DNA from: Arhodomonas sp051195215
GTDB taxonomy: Bacteria > Pseudomonadota > Gammaproteobacteria > Nitrococcales > Nitrococcaceae
Length of the DNA: 64,000 nt
Direction: 5' to 3'
Assembly (NCBI RefSeq): GCF_051195215.1
Contig: NZ_JBNAZM010000002.1
Coordinates: forward strand, 1-64,000
In this document: one piece after another, positions 45,621-55,351 of the stretch
Layout of the letters: every line of letters starts with the position of its first letter
Position numbering within the stretch: position 1 is the stretch's first letter
Made by a program: the position numbers and the translations under genes
The notes under the pieces: model-generated
Databases searched by the model: none
What the model saw: the letters and a program-made list of their open reading frames with translations, nothing else
Told to the model about the DNA's origin: nothing

Positions 45621-47405
45621 GTGGCCAAGATGACTGCTGCCGAAGCGGCTGTGTGGGTGCTCAGGAAGGAGGGCGTGGATGCCGCCTTCGGGGTGCCCGG
45701 TGCCGCCATCAACCCGTTCTATGCCGCAATGCGCAAGATCGGCGGCATCGATCACGTGCTCGCCCGTCATGTGGAAGGCGCTTCCCACATGGCCGAGGGC
45801 TACACGCGCACCAGCCCCGGGAACGTGGGCGTGTGCATTGGTACCTCCGGCCCCGCCGGCACCGACATGGTCACCGGCCTGTACTCGGCCGCCGGCGACT
45901 CCATCCCGATTCTGTGCATCACCGGTCAGGCCCCGACCTCGCAACTCCACAAGGAGTCCTTCCAGGCGGTGGACATCGAGTCGGTGGCCAAGCCCGTGAC
46001 CAAGTGGGCGAAGACAGTGCTCGAGCCAGCGCAGGTGCCGCGGGCCATTCAGCAGGCCTTCCACGTGATGCGCTCCGGCCGTCCCGGCCCGGTGCTCGTC
46101 GATCTGCCGCTGAACGTGCAGATGGCTGAGATCGAGTTCGATCCGGACACCTACGAGCCGCTGCCGGTCTACAAACCCTCGGCCACCCGCGCGCAGGTGG
46201 AGAAGGCGCTGGAGATGATGAACGCCGCTGAGCGCCCGCTTCTGGTCTCCGGCGGTGGCGTGATCAATGCCGATGCCGCCGAGCTGCTGCAGGAGTTCGC
46301 CGAGCTCACCGGCACGCCGGTCATTCCCACGCTCATGGGGTGGGGCACGATCGCCGACGACCACCCGCTGATGGCGGGCATGGTGGGTCTGCAGACGGCG
46401 CACCGTTACGGCAACGCCACGCTGCTCGAATCCGACTTCGTGATGGGCATCGGCAACCGCTGGGCGAACCGTCACACCGGCGGGATCGACACCTACACCG
46501 AGGGCCGGACGTTCGTGCACGTGGACATCGAGCCCACGCAGCTCGGGCGCGTGTTCGGGCCGGACTACGGCATCGTCTCCGATGCCAGGGCGGCTCTGGA
46601 GCTATTCGTCGAGGTCGCACGCGAATGGCGGGATGCCGGCAAGCTCGCCGATCGCAGCGAGTGGTCGGCGTCGTGCCGCGAGCGCAAGCGCACCATGCTG
46701 CGCAAGACCCACTTCGACGACGAGCCGGTGAAGCCGCAGCGCGTCTACGAGGAGATGAACCGCGCGTTCGGTCCGCAGACACGGTACGTGAGCACCATCG
46801 GGCTCTCGCAGATCGCCGGTGCGCAGTTCCTCCACGTCTACAAGCCGCGCCACTGGATCAACTGCGGCCAGGCCGGTCCGCTGGGCTGGACCGTGCCGGC
46901 GGCTCTCGGTGTTCGCAAGGCCGATCCGGAGGGCGAGATCGTCGCGCTTTCCGGTGACTACGACTTCCAGTTCATGCTCGAGGAGCTCGCCGCCGGCGCG
47001 CAGTTCAACCTGCCCTACATTCACGTGCTGGTGAACAACTCCTACCTGGGGCTCATCCGCCAGGCGCAGCGCGGCTTCGACATGGACTATCAGGTGCAGT
47101 TGTCCTACGAGAACATCAACTGCCCGGAGATCAACGAGTATGGCGTCGACCACGTCTCCGTGGTCGAAGGGCTGGGCTGCAAGGCGATCCGGGTGTTCGA
47201 CCCGGACCGGATCCAGCCCGCCTTCGAGCAGGCGCGCGAGCTCATGCGTGAGCACCGTGTGCCGGTGGTGGTCGAGATCATCCTCGAGCGGGTGACCAAC
47301 ATCTCCATGGGCACGGAGATCAACAATATCAACGAGTTCGAGGCCCTCGCCGAGCAGCTCGACGAGGACGCGCCCACGGCGGTCGGCCACCGCTACGACC
47401 AGTAA
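45621..47405 (+). CDS. gcl: Glyoxylate carboligase (tartronate-semialdehyde synthase)
   Basis: The 594-residue thiamine-diphosphate enzyme joins two glyoxylates to tartronate semialdehyde and CO2. Numbering from GTG 45621, Val51 sits in RHVEGAS where other ThDP enzymes have glutamate, the known mark of Gcl. The ThDP-binding SGDYDFQFMLEEL (G-D-G/Y...N) and VNNSYLGLIRQAQR are clear. GGAGGAG lies seven bases before the GTG; an ATG at 45606 would place the ribosome binding site inside the gene. It leads an operon with hyi and glxR. Confidence 0.96.
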   Translation: MAKMTAAEAAVWVLRKEGVDAAFGVPGAAINPFYAAMRKIGGIDHVLARHVEGASHMAEGYTRTSPGNVGVCIGTSGPAGTDMVTGLYSAAGDSIPILCITGQAPTSQLHKESFQAVDIESVAKPVTKWAKTVLEPAQVPRAIQQAFHVMRSGRPGPVLVDLPLNVQMAEIEFDPDTYEPLPVYKPSATRAQVEKALEMMNAAERPLLVSGGGVINADAAELLQEFAELTGTPVIPTLMGWGTIADDHPLMAGMVGLQTAHRYGNATLLESDFVMGIGNRWANRHTGGIDTYTEGRTFVHVDIEPTQLGRVFGPDYGIVSDARAALELFVEVAREWRDAGKLADRSEWSASCRERKRTMLRKTHFDDEPVKPQRVYEEMNRAFGPQTRYVSTIGLSQIAGAQFLHVYKPRHWINCGQAGPLGWTVPAALGVRKADPEGEIVALSGDYDFQFMLEELAAGAQFNLPYIHVLVNNSYLGLIRQAQRGFDMDYQVQLSYENINCPEINEYGVDHVSVVEGLGCKAIRVFDPDRIQPAFEQARELMREHRVPVVVEIILERVTNISMGTEINNINEFEALAEQLDEDAPTAVGHRYDQ

Positions 47406-47438
47406 CGACGCGCCATTACGACAAGGGAGGTGCGAGAC

Positions 47439-48215
47439 ATGCCCAAGTTTGCCGCCAACCTGTCGATGCTCTTCACCGAGCACGACTTCCTCGACCGGTT
47501 CAAGGCCGCGGCCGATGCCGGCTTCAAGGGGGTGGAGTATCTCTTCCCCTACGATTTCGCCGCCAACGACGTGGCGGACGCCCTGAAGACGAACGGCCTC
47601 ACCCAGGTGCTGCACAATCTGCCGGCCGGTGACTGGGGCGCGGGGGAGCGTGGCATCGCCTGCCACCCCGACCGCGTGAGCGAGTTCCGCGAGGGCGTGG
47701 ACAAGGCCATCGAGTACGCCAGGACCCTCGGCTGCCAGCAGCTCAACGTGCTCGCCGGCAAGGTGCCGGAGGGTGTGGCCGAGCAGCAGGCCCGCGAGAC
47801 TTTCGTGGAGAACGTGCGCTTCGCCGCGGACAAGCTCGAGGCCGAGGGTATTCGTCTGCTCGCCGAGCCCATCAACACCCGCGATATCCCGGGCTTCTTC
47901 CTGCACAACACGCGGCAGGCGCTCGAGATCTTCGACGAGGTGGGCTCCCGCAACGTGGCGCTGCAGTACGACATCTACCACATGCAGATCATGGAAGGGG
48001 ATCTCGCCCCCACCATCGAGGCCAACCTGGAGCGCATCGCGCACATCCAGCTGGCCGACAACCCGGGTCGCCACGAGCCGGGCACCGGCGAGATCAACTA
48101 CCCGTTCCTGTTCAGATTCCTTGATGAGCACGGCTATCGCGGCTGGATCGGCTGCGAGTACAAGCCGGCCAACGGCACCGAGGCGGGGCTGGACTGGGTC
48201 AAGCCCTATCTGTGA
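47439..48215 (+). CDS. hyi: Hydroxypyruvate isomerase
   Basis: The 258-residue TIM-barrel protein has the length of E. coli Hyi. It starts with FAANLSMLFTEHDFLDRF and shows the metal and catalytic residues in LLAEPINTRDIPG, QYDIYHMQIMEGD and GCEYKP. It interconverts hydroxypyruvate and tartronate semialdehyde. AGGGAGG upstream picks ATG 47439. It is the middle gene of the operon, 33 bp after gcl. Confidence 0.95.
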   Translation: MPKFAANLSMLFTEHDFLDRFKAAADAGFKGVEYLFPYDFAANDVADALKTNGLTQVLHNLPAGDWGAGERGIACHPDRVSEFREGVDKAIEYARTLGCQQLNVLAGKVPEGVAEQQARETFVENVRFAADKLEAEGIRLLAEPINTRDIPGFFLHNTRQALEIFDEVGSRNVALQYDIYHMQIMEGDLAPTIEANLERIAHIQLADNPGRHEPGTGEINYPFLFRFLDEHGYRGWIGCEYKPANGTEAGLDWVKPYL

Positions 48216-48258
48216 GCGGCCAACGCCATAGCGACGACGCATTTACAGGAGGCAAGCA

Positions 48259-49146
48259 ATGAGCAAGATCGGATTCATCGGCCTAGGCATCATGGGCGCG
48301 CCCATGGCCGGTCACCTGCAGCAGGCGGGCCACCAGATCTTCACCGTCGAGCACAGCAAGCCCATCCCCAAGGAGCTCGCCGACGGTGGTGCCGAGGTCT
48401 GCGCCAACCCGGCCGAGGTGGCCAAGCAGGCCGACATCATCATTACCATCGTCCCGGACACCCCGGACGTGGAGAAGGTGCTCTTCGGCGACAACGGCGT
48501 GGCCGAGGGCCTGTCGGCGGGCAAGACCGTCATCGACATGAGCTCCATCGAGCCCATCGCCACCAAGGGCTTCGCCCAGAAGATCAACGATCTCGGCTGC
48601 GAGTACGTGGACGCCCCGGTCTCCGGCGGTGAGGCCGGCGCGAAGAACGCCGCGCTCACCATCATGGTCGGCGCCACCGACAAGGGCTTCGAGACCGCCA
48701 AGCCCCTGTTCGAGATCATGGGCAAGACCGTGACCCACGTGGGTGGCAACGGTGACGGCCAGACCTGCAAGGTCGCCAACCAGATCATCGTCGCGCTCAC
48801 CATCGAGGCGGTGGGCGAGGGGTTGCTGTTCGCCTCCAAGGCGGGCGCGGACGTGAGCAAGGTCCGCGAGGCGCTGCTCGGCGGCCTGGCCCAGTCCAAG
48901 ATCCTCGAGATGCACGGCGAGCGCATGATCAAGCGCACCTTCGATCCGGGCTTCCGCATCGAGCTGCACCAGAAGGATCTCAACCTGGCGTTGCAGGGTG
49001 CCCGCCAGATCGGTGTATCCCTGCCCAACACCGCCACTGCGCAGGAGCTGTTCAACGCGTGCTCCGCCAACGGCGGCGCCGGCTGGGACCACTCCGGCAT
49101 GGTCCGGGCGCTGGAGCTGCTGGCCAAGCACGAGATCAGCGAGTAA
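48259..49146 (+). CDS. glxR: Tartronate semialdehyde reductase
   Basis: The 295-residue protein is a beta-hydroxyacid dehydrogenase. It has the NAD(P) motif GFIGLGIMGAPMAGHLQQAG, the DAPVSGGEAGA substrate loop, and catalytic Lys in GQTCKVANQIIV. The DSG-x-GGN-type end (GGAGWDHSG) matches GlxR/GarR. It reduces tartronate semialdehyde to D-glycerate. It starts 43 bp after hyi with AGGAGG upstream and closes the operon. Confidence 0.95.
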   Translation: MSKIGFIGLGIMGAPMAGHLQQAGHQIFTVEHSKPIPKELADGGAEVCANPAEVAKQADIIITIVPDTPDVEKVLFGDNGVAEGLSAGKTVIDMSSIEPIATKGFAQKINDLGCEYVDAPVSGGEAGAKNAALTIMVGATDKGFETAKPLFEIMGKTVTHVGGNGDGQTCKVANQIIVALTIEAVGEGLLFASKAGADVSKVREALLGGLAQSKILEMHGERMIKRTFDPGFRIELHQKDLNLALQGARQIGVSLPNTATAQELFNACSANGGAGWDHSGMVRALELLAKHEISE

Positions 49147-49297
49147 GCGTGCTTGGGGCCTGCTGGTGACAGGCCCTGACCCCCGGCCCCGCGCCCCGCG
49201 CGGGCCCGGCCGATTGCCTCCCTCGGGCGCTCCCCTGCGCCCGCCACGGGGTCGTTCGTGAATCGTGGCCGCGCCCTATGGGCCCCGTGGATTTCGC

Positions 49298-49332
49298 ACC
49301 GGCACCCGGTTTTCCGGGTTGCCGGTTTTTTT
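49298..49332 (+). terminator. Rho-independent terminator of the glyoxylate operon
   Basis: ACCGGCACCCGG (49298-49309) pairs with CCGGGTTGCCGGT (49314-49326) with one bulge across TTTT. It is followed by a run of seven T. A second weaker hairpin, GGGCCTG and CAGGCCC at 49156-49176, sits just after the glxR stop. The rest of 49147-49494 holds no gene. Confidence 0.85.
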
Positions 49333-49494
49333 GGTCCGGAGCGGGTCAACGAGTCGTGGCCGCTCGGTGCCCCGTTGTCCCTGGCGGATGATACCGTTAG
49401 TGTCGAATTTTTCGTCACGGGGATCGTATGTCGCGCCGGTGCGTTCGCGTCCGGCATCCTGTGAACATACCGACCCGTTAACGGGAGAGTTACC

Positions 49495-51852
49495 GTGATA
49501 CCGATCGCTCGCCGCCTGATATCACTCCTCGCCATGGTCCTGATCATCTCGTTCGGTGCGACCGGTACGGCGTTTGCCCAGTCCCAGGGGGAGTCCGGCG
49601 ACACCGCGGAGCGCCCGTCCTACGCGGCCATGGCCGACCTCCTCGAGGACGAGCAGTCCCGCCAGCGGTTGATCGACGAGCTCCGCCGGCTCGCCACGGA
49701 GCCGGAGGCGGGCGAGGCGCCGCCTGCCCCCGCGGCGGAAGCGGCCGAACCGGCGGCCGGGCAGCCGTCTCTGCCGCGGCGCATCGCCAGTACCACCCAG
49801 GCGTTCGCCGAAGAGCTGGGCGAGCGTCTGGGGGCGGCGACGGCGGCGATCACGGCGCTGACGAGTGCGGATGCCGCGGATCGCGACGTCGACTTCGCCG
49901 CGGTGGCCAGTGTGGCGACGCGCTTAGCCCTGGTGGTAGTTGCCACGGTGGTGCTGTTCTTCGTCCTGCGGGCCCTGGCCAGGCCGCTTTTCGCCCGCTG
50001 CGGTCGCTGGGCGGCGCGCGACGGGGGGCGCTCGATGCTGCGCCGACTGGCTGCCGTCACTACCTGCCTGCTCGTGGACCTGGCAGCGGTAGCGCTCGCC
50101 GGCGTCGGCGGCTACGCGCTGGCGCTTTTCGTGCTGGGTGAGCGGGGCAGCCTGGATGCCGCCTCGTCGCTGTTCATCAACGCTTTCGTGCTCATCGAGG
50201 CGTTCAAGGCGCTGCTGCGAATGATCTTCGCTGCACGCTACGACAGTCTTCGCCTGTTCCCCGTGTCGGCGCACGCGGCCGGCTACTGGAATAGCTGGCT
50301 GGCGCGTCTGTCCGGGTTTATCGGCTATGGCCTGCTGGTGGTGGTGCCCATCGTCACCGCCAACGTGTCCGCGGCGCTCGGGCAGCTGGTCAGCCTTGCA
50401 GTGATGGTGATCGCCTTCGTCTACGCGCTGGTGGTGATCCTCAAGAACCGCACGTGGGTGCGCGAACGGCTCGAGGCGCGCGCCAACCAGGCGTTGATGG
50501 GGGTGACCGGTGTCGCGCAGCGTCTGCTCGCGCGCACCTGGCACGTGCTCGCTATCGCCTATTTCGCCGTGCTGCTGGTGGTGAGCCAACTTCGCCCGGC
50601 GGACGCCCTGCCGTTCATGATGCGCGCCACCCTGGAGACGCTGGTCGCGGTCGCCGTGGGTCTGCTCGTCTCCAGAGCGCTGACGCAGCGTTCGCGGCGG
50701 CGTATCGAGCTCTCCGCTGACCTGCATCGCCGTCTGCCCATGCTCGAGAAGCGGCTGAACGCCTACGTACCCAACGCGCTCAAGGTCGCCCGCGCGGTGA
50801 TTCTGGTGGCAGTCGTACTGGTGGTGCTCAATGCCTGGGAGGTGTTCGATCTCGCCGCGTGGCTCGCCTCCGAGGCGGGCATGGGCCTGGTGATGATGTT
50901 CGTGCGGGTTCTGCTCATCCTGGCGATCGCCGGGCTGCTGTGGATGGCGGTGGCAAGCGGTATCGAGCATCGCCTGAGCCCGGAGACCGGCAGTGGCGAG
51001 CCCAGCGCACGGGAGAAGACGCTGCTCACCCTCTTCGGCAATGCGCTCGCGATCGTGTTCATCACCATCACCGCGATGATCATGCTCTCGCAGATCGGTA
51101 TCAATATCGGGCCGCTCATCGCCGGTGCCGGTGTCCTCGGTCTCGCCATCGGTTTCGGGGCCCAGAAGCTGGTGCAAGACGTCATCACCGGCGTGTTCAT
51201 CCAGATCGAGAACGCCATGAACACCGGCGACGTGGTCACCGTCGCCGGAGTGAGCGGAACCGTGGAGCGGCTTACGGTGCGCTCGGCGGGTATCCGCGAC
51301 CTCTCCGGCACCTATCACGTCATTCCCTTCTCCTCGGTGGATACCGTGGCCAACTACATGCGCGGCTACGCCTACCACGTTGGCGAGTACGGTATCGCCT
51401 ACCGCGAGGACGTCGACGAGGCCGTGGAGCACCTCGAGGCCGCGTTCGAGGAGCTCCGCGCGGACCCGGCCTGGGCGAAGGAGATCCTCGACGACCTGGA
51501 GGTGAGCGGCGTCACCGCGCTCGCCGACAGCTCCGTGAACATCCGCGTGCGCATCATGACCACGCCCGGCAACCAGTGGGCGGTGGGCCGCGCGTACAAC
51601 CGCGTGGTCAAACAGCACTTCGACCGCGCGGGCATCGAGATCCCGTTCCCGCATCTCACCCTGTACTTTGGCCAGGACAAGGACGGCAGTGCACCGCCGG
51701 CGAACGTCGCCGTCGCCCAGGGTGGCCCGGGCTACGACGAGCTGATGACCGCGGCGGAACGCGGGCGCGAACCGCAGGCGGGCGACGACGATGCCGCCGC
51801 GGCGAAAACGCCGCCTCCAAAGCAGCAGGACATGCCCCAGGGGGAGGGCTGA
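49495..51852 (+). CDS. Large MscS-family mechanosensitive channel (YbiO-like)
   Basis: The 785-residue protein has a signal peptide (cleavage after AFA), a helical periplasmic part, about ten spans and the MscS core. The pore helix and following region are AGVLGLAIGFGAQKLVQDVI from about residue 542, then the beta domain and a C-terminal domain. The chain ends in a Pro/Ala/Asp-rich tail. It opens when the membrane is stretched, releasing solutes in osmotic down-shock. GGGAGAG precedes the GTG. It is transcribed alone. Confidence 0.93.
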   Translation: MIPIARRLISLLAMVLIISFGATGTAFAQSQGESGDTAERPSYAAMADLLEDEQSRQRLIDELRRLATEPEAGEAPPAPAAEAAEPAAGQPSLPRRIASTTQAFAEELGERLGAATAAITALTSADAADRDVDFAAVASVATRLALVVVATVVLFFVLRALARPLFARCGRWAARDGGRSMLRRLAAVTTCLLVDLAAVALAGVGGYALALFVLGERGSLDAASSLFINAFVLIEAFKALLRMIFAARYDSLRLFPVSAHAAGYWNSWLARLSGFIGYGLLVVVPIVTANVSAALGQLVSLAVMVIAFVYALVVILKNRTWVRERLEARANQALMGVTGVAQRLLARTWHVLAIAYFAVLLVVSQLRPADALPFMMRATLETLVAVAVGLLVSRALTQRSRRRIELSADLHRRLPMLEKRLNAYVPNALKVARAVILVAVVLVVLNAWEVFDLAAWLASEAGMGLVMMFVRVLLILAIAGLLWMAVASGIEHRLSPETGSGEPSAREKTLLTLFGNALAIVFITITAMIMLSQIGINIGPLIAGAGVLGLAIGFGAQKLVQDVITGVFIQIENAMNTGDVVTVAGVSGTVERLTVRSAGIRDLSGTYHVIPFSSVDTVANYMRGYAYHVGEYGIAYREDVDEAVEHLEAAFEELRADPAWAKEILDDLEVSGVTALADSSVNIRVRIMTTPGNQWAVGRAYNRVVKQHFDRAGIEIPFPHLTLYFGQDKDGSAPPANVAVAQGGPGYDELMTAAERGREPQAGDDDAAAAKTPPPKQQDMPQGEG

Positions 51853-51876
51853 CCGGAACCGCCGGAGTGTGCCGGA

Positions 51877-52830
51877 TTACCGCCCCCACCCCTCGTAGCC
51901 GGCGACGTTGTCGGCCGTGATCAGGCGGGATGGGATGTATACCCGCGTGGGGGACGGTTCGCGGCCACGCAGGATGTCATAGCCGAGCTCGACGGCCCGG
52001 CGGGCGATGCGCCCGGGGAACTGGGCGGCAGTGGCGCGGATGAGGCTGTCGCCGCTTTTCAGCCGTTCGACCACTGCTGGCGAACCATCCACGCTGACGA
52101 TGAACACGTCGTCGTGGCCGGACCGCTGTGCGGCGAGCTCCGCACCGAGGGCAGTGGGGTCGTTGATGGCGAATACGGCGTCCAGATCCGGGTGGCGCGT
52201 GAGTAGCGCGGTCATCTTCTCCAGCCCGCCGCGCCGGCTGCCGCCGCCGTTCTCGGCGGCGGAGAGCAGATCGACACGCGGGTAGCCGGCCAGCACCTCG
52301 CGGCAGCCGGCCACACGAGCGTTCACCGCGGACACCGGCGGCCCGTTGATGATGACCACCTCGCCGTGGCCGTCGAGTGCCTCGGCCATGTGCTCGCAGG
52401 CGATGCGGCCGGCCTGGGCGTTGTCGGTGGTGACGGTGGCGTCGGCACCCTCCGCCTCCACGTCCACCGCCACCACCCGGGTTCCGGCCGCCTGGGCCCG
52501 GTGCACGGCCTCCGCGATGCCTTTGGGCTCGGAGGCGGACAGGACGATCAGGTCCCGGGCCTCGCGGACGAAACGCTCGATCTGAGCCTCCTGCCGCGGC
52601 AGGTTGTAGGCGCTGGATACCACCGTGACGTCCACATCGCCGGCGAGCTCCCGGGCGCGGATCTCGGCATTTTCCGCAATGGCCACGAAAAACGGGTTGC
52701 CCAGGTCCAGCACGGATATGCCCAGCGACCGCAGCGGCCCGGCGGTTGGCGCCGTGGGCAGCGCGAGCAGTGCGGCGGCGGCGAGATGCACGATGGCGGC
52801 GCGCGGGGTCGGTCGGTTCATCATTCTCAT
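51877..52830 (-). CDS. Periplasmic sugar-binding-type sensor partner (TorT-like)
   Basis: The 317-residue type-1 periplasmic binding protein has a signal peptide (cleavage near PTAG) and the two-lobe sugar-binding fold (LGNPFFVAIAENAEIRA, VLSASEPKG, TTDNAQAGRIACEHMAEAL, FAINDPTALGAELA). It overlaps the hybrid kinase gene by four bases, so it is translated with it. That arrangement resembles TorT with TorS, where the binding protein presents its ligand to the kinase. It is separate from the ABC transporter's own binding protein at 56341-57354. Confidence 0.85.
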   Translation of the reverse strand: MRMMNRPTPRAAIVHLAAAALLALPTAPTAGPLRSLGISVLDLGNPFFVAIAENAEIRARELAGDVDVTVVSSAYNLPRQEAQIERFVREARDLIVLSASEPKGIAEAVHRAQAAGTRVVAVDVEAEGADATVTTDNAQAGRIACEHMAEALDGHGEVVIINGPPVSAVNARVAGCREVLAGYPRVDLLSAAENGGGSRRGGLEKMTALLTRHPDLDAVFAINDPTALGAELAAQRSGHDDVFIVSVDGSPAVVERLKSGDSLIRATAAQFPGRIARRAVELGYDILRGREPSPTRVYIPSRLITADNVAGYEGWGR

Positions 52831-55346
52831 ACGGGGTCGTCCCGGGTTCGCCCAATGGCCTCGGCGAGGGCATCGAGCCGATAGGGCTTGGCGAGTACGG
52901 GGACGTCCTCGGCCAGCCCGTAACGCTTGACCAGCAGGTCGCGGCTGAGCCCGGACGTGAGGACCACCGCAGGGGCCGAGTCCCGGGCGACGATCTCGCG
53001 GCGGAGCTCGACGCCATTGCCGCCTTCACCGAGGTTCACGTCGGTGAGCATCACATCGTAGCCCTGGGCGTCGAGATCCAGCGCCTCGCGCGCGGTCTCG
53101 GCATCGGCGACGGCGACCACTTCGTGTCCCAGGCGTTCGAGCATGTCGCAGGCGGTCTCGCGCACGTCGTCGTCGTCCTCCACCAGCAGCACGCGCCGTG
53201 CCGGCGTCGTCCCGCCCGGCGCGGCCTTGGCGGCATCGGCCGCCATCGCTGGCCGGATCGTGGTCGGCAACTCCAGCCGCACCGAGGTGCCTTCACCGAC
53301 GCGGCTGGTAATGCGCACGTCGCCGCCGGACTGCTTGACGAAGCCGTAGACGATGCTCAGGCCCAGCCCGCTGCCACCGCCGCTCTCCCGCGTGGTGTAG
53401 AAGGGTTCGAGCACGTGCTCGAGCTGAGCATCGGGAATGCCGCAACCGGTGTCCGCCATCTCGATGACGGCCGGGCCCTTGCGGGTACCACGGGTGCGCA
53501 CGGTGAGCCGGCCGCCGTCGGGCATCGCCGCGCTGGCGTTGATCGCGAGGTTGAGCAGGGCGTTCTCGAGCTGCTCCCGGTCCACGTCCACCACCGCGTC
53601 GCGTGCACCCAGGTCCAGCTCGATGCGCACGGCCGGGCCGACGCTGTACTCGATGAGGTCCACCATGCCGTTGACCAGGGAATCCACATCGGTGGGCTGT
53701 GGGGCGAGGCGTTGCTTGCGGGCGAAGGCCAGTAAACGCGCGGTGAGCGAAGCGCCGCGCTCGGCTGCGGCCAGGGCGCGCCGCGCGTACCGGCGGTGGC
53801 GGTCGGCCAGGGCGGGGTCATCGTCGAGGAGTTGCAGGTTGCCGGTGACCGCGGCGAGCAGGTTGTTGAAGTCGTGGGCGACGCCGCCGGTGAGCTGACC
53901 GAGCACCTCCATTTTCTGGGACTGGCGCAGTTGTGCCTCCACCGTCTTGCGCGCGGTGAGATCGCTGTAGAGCGTCACGAAGCCGCCGTCGGGCATGGGG
54001 CGGCTGCGGAACTCCACGACGCGGCCGTCGGTGAAGTGGCGCTCGAATGCCTGGGGCTGGTGCTGGCGGCGCTGGTTGAGCTCGCCGGTGGCGAGTGCGG
54101 TGCCTTCGGGCGTGCGGTTCTCGCTCGCCACCGGTGGCAGCAGCGCCTGTACTTCCTGCAGCGGCATTCCTGTATGGATGCGTTCGGCGGGCAGCCCGAG
54201 AATCTGCAGGTATTGCGGATTCCAGGTCACGAGCCGGCCCTGGGCGTCGAATACGCTGAGGCCGTCATTGATGTTGTGAAATACCGTTTCCAGCAGCCGC
54301 GACTGCTCGTCCAGGGCCACGGCGTTGCCGCGGAAGACGTGGAATGCACGGGCGAGGGCCCCGAGTTCGTCATCCCGATCCGTGGCGGGGGTGGCGCGGG
54401 CGGTGTCTCCCTGGGCGAGGCGGGTCATCAGGTGGGTCACGGCCTTGAGGTTGCCCACCAGCTCGCGCACCAGCAGCGCGCCCAGCGCGGCGGCGGCGGC
54501 GCAGACCAGCGCAATTACCACGATGCCCGTCTTGCCCGAGCGCACCGTGGCGCCCAGCGCCTCCGCCTGAGTGCCCACGCGTTGCTGCAGGGCGGTGACA
54601 TAGGTGCGCACCTCGCTGCTGAGCTGTTCGGACAGGGCCCGCGTCTGCGCCAGGAGGAAGGCCTGCTCTTCCTCGATGGCGAGCTTGCGCGCGCGCAGGG
54701 CGAAGATGCCATCCTCGCCGTTGCCGATTCCGCGCAGCGCGGTAGCGGCCGGTGTGCCGGCGAGCGCATCGACGCGTTCGTCGTAGGCCGAGCGGAAGCG
54801 ATTCAGCGCATCGGTGGAGTCGGCGGCCGCGGCGGCGGTGAGCGCGGTGAGTGCCGGGGGCAGTGCCGCCGGGCCGTTGTCGGCGTCGTCCCGGAGCTGG
54901 CCGATGCGGTAGAGGTGCTGGCGAATGTCCTCCTGGAGGTAGAGTCCGTCGCGGGTCTTGTCGATGAGTGCCGTGAGTGTGTCGTCGAGGCGCCCGACCA
55001 GCGCGGGCAGGCCGGGCGCGGCATCCTCCAGGTCGGGGATTCGGCGGGCGAGGGCGAGCACGTTGCCGATGCGCTCGCGCAGCGCCGCGCTCTCCGCCTG
55101 GAGCTGGAAGGGGACGTTCACTTCGGCCACGTAGGGCGCCAGTGCGGCCAGGTTGGCGGCGCGCTCGGCGAGCTCCAGGGAGCGGGCGATCTCCGGGAGC
55201 ACGCGCTCGTTGAAGCCCTGCATGGCCCGGTCGGTGTTGGTGAGGCTGCGCCAGCCCACGGCCGCGAGCAGCAGTGCGGCGATGGCCAGGATGGTGAAGG
55301 CGAGCAGCAAGCGCGCGCGGACGCTTGCGGGGATCAGGCGCGGCAT
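52827..55346 (-). CDS. TorS-like hybrid sensor histidine kinase
   Basis: The 839-residue protein has an N-terminal span, a long helical periplasmic sensor (about 40-270), a second span near 272-292, HAMP, and a PAS domain (about 350-470). The histidine kinase has H491 in GGVAHDFNN and an ATPase domain (GGGSGLGLSIVYGF). A C-terminal receiver with D769 follows. No Hpt domain is visible, unlike TorS, so phosphate may return to the response regulator in another way. The sensor resembles those that pair with a periplasmic binding protein, and one follows in this operon. Confidence 0.88.
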   Translation of the reverse strand: MPRLIPASVRARLLLAFTILAIAALLLAAVGWRSLTNTDRAMQGFNERVLPEIARSLELAERAANLAALAPYVAEVNVPFQLQAESAALRERIGNVLALARRIPDLEDAAPGLPALVGRLDDTLTALIDKTRDGLYLQEDIRQHLYRIGQLRDDADNGPAALPPALTALTAAAAADSTDALNRFRSAYDERVDALAGTPAATALRGIGNGEDGIFALRARKLAIEEEQAFLLAQTRALSEQLSSEVRTYVTALQQRVGTQAEALGATVRSGKTGIVVIALVCAAAAALGALLVRELVGNLKAVTHLMTRLAQGDTARATPATDRDDELGALARAFHVFRGNAVALDEQSRLLETVFHNINDGLSVFDAQGRLVTWNPQYLQILGLPAERIHTGMPLQEVQALLPPVASENRTPEGTALATGELNQRRQHQPQAFERHFTDGRVVEFRSRPMPDGGFVTLYSDLTARKTVEAQLRQSQKMEVLGQLTGGVAHDFNNLLAAVTGNLQLLDDDPALADRHRRYARRALAAAERGASLTARLLAFARKQRLAPQPTDVDSLVNGMVDLIEYSVGPAVRIELDLGARDAVVDVDREQLENALLNLAINASAAMPDGGRLTVRTRGTRKGPAVIEMADTGCGIPDAQLEHVLEPFYTTRESGGGSGLGLSIVYGFVKQSGGDVRITSRVGEGTSVRLELPTTIRPAMAADAAKAAPGGTTPARRVLLVEDDDDVRETACDMLERLGHEVVAVADAETAREALDLDAQGYDVMLTDVNLGEGGNGVELRREIVARDSAPAVVLTSGLSRDLLVKRYGLAEDVPVLAKPYRLDALAEAIGRTRDDPV

Positions 55347-55351
55347 GGCGG

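Noticed and set aside
46602..48242. A 546-codon minus-strand frame
   Set aside because: Antisense to gcl and hyi, with no recognisable domain.
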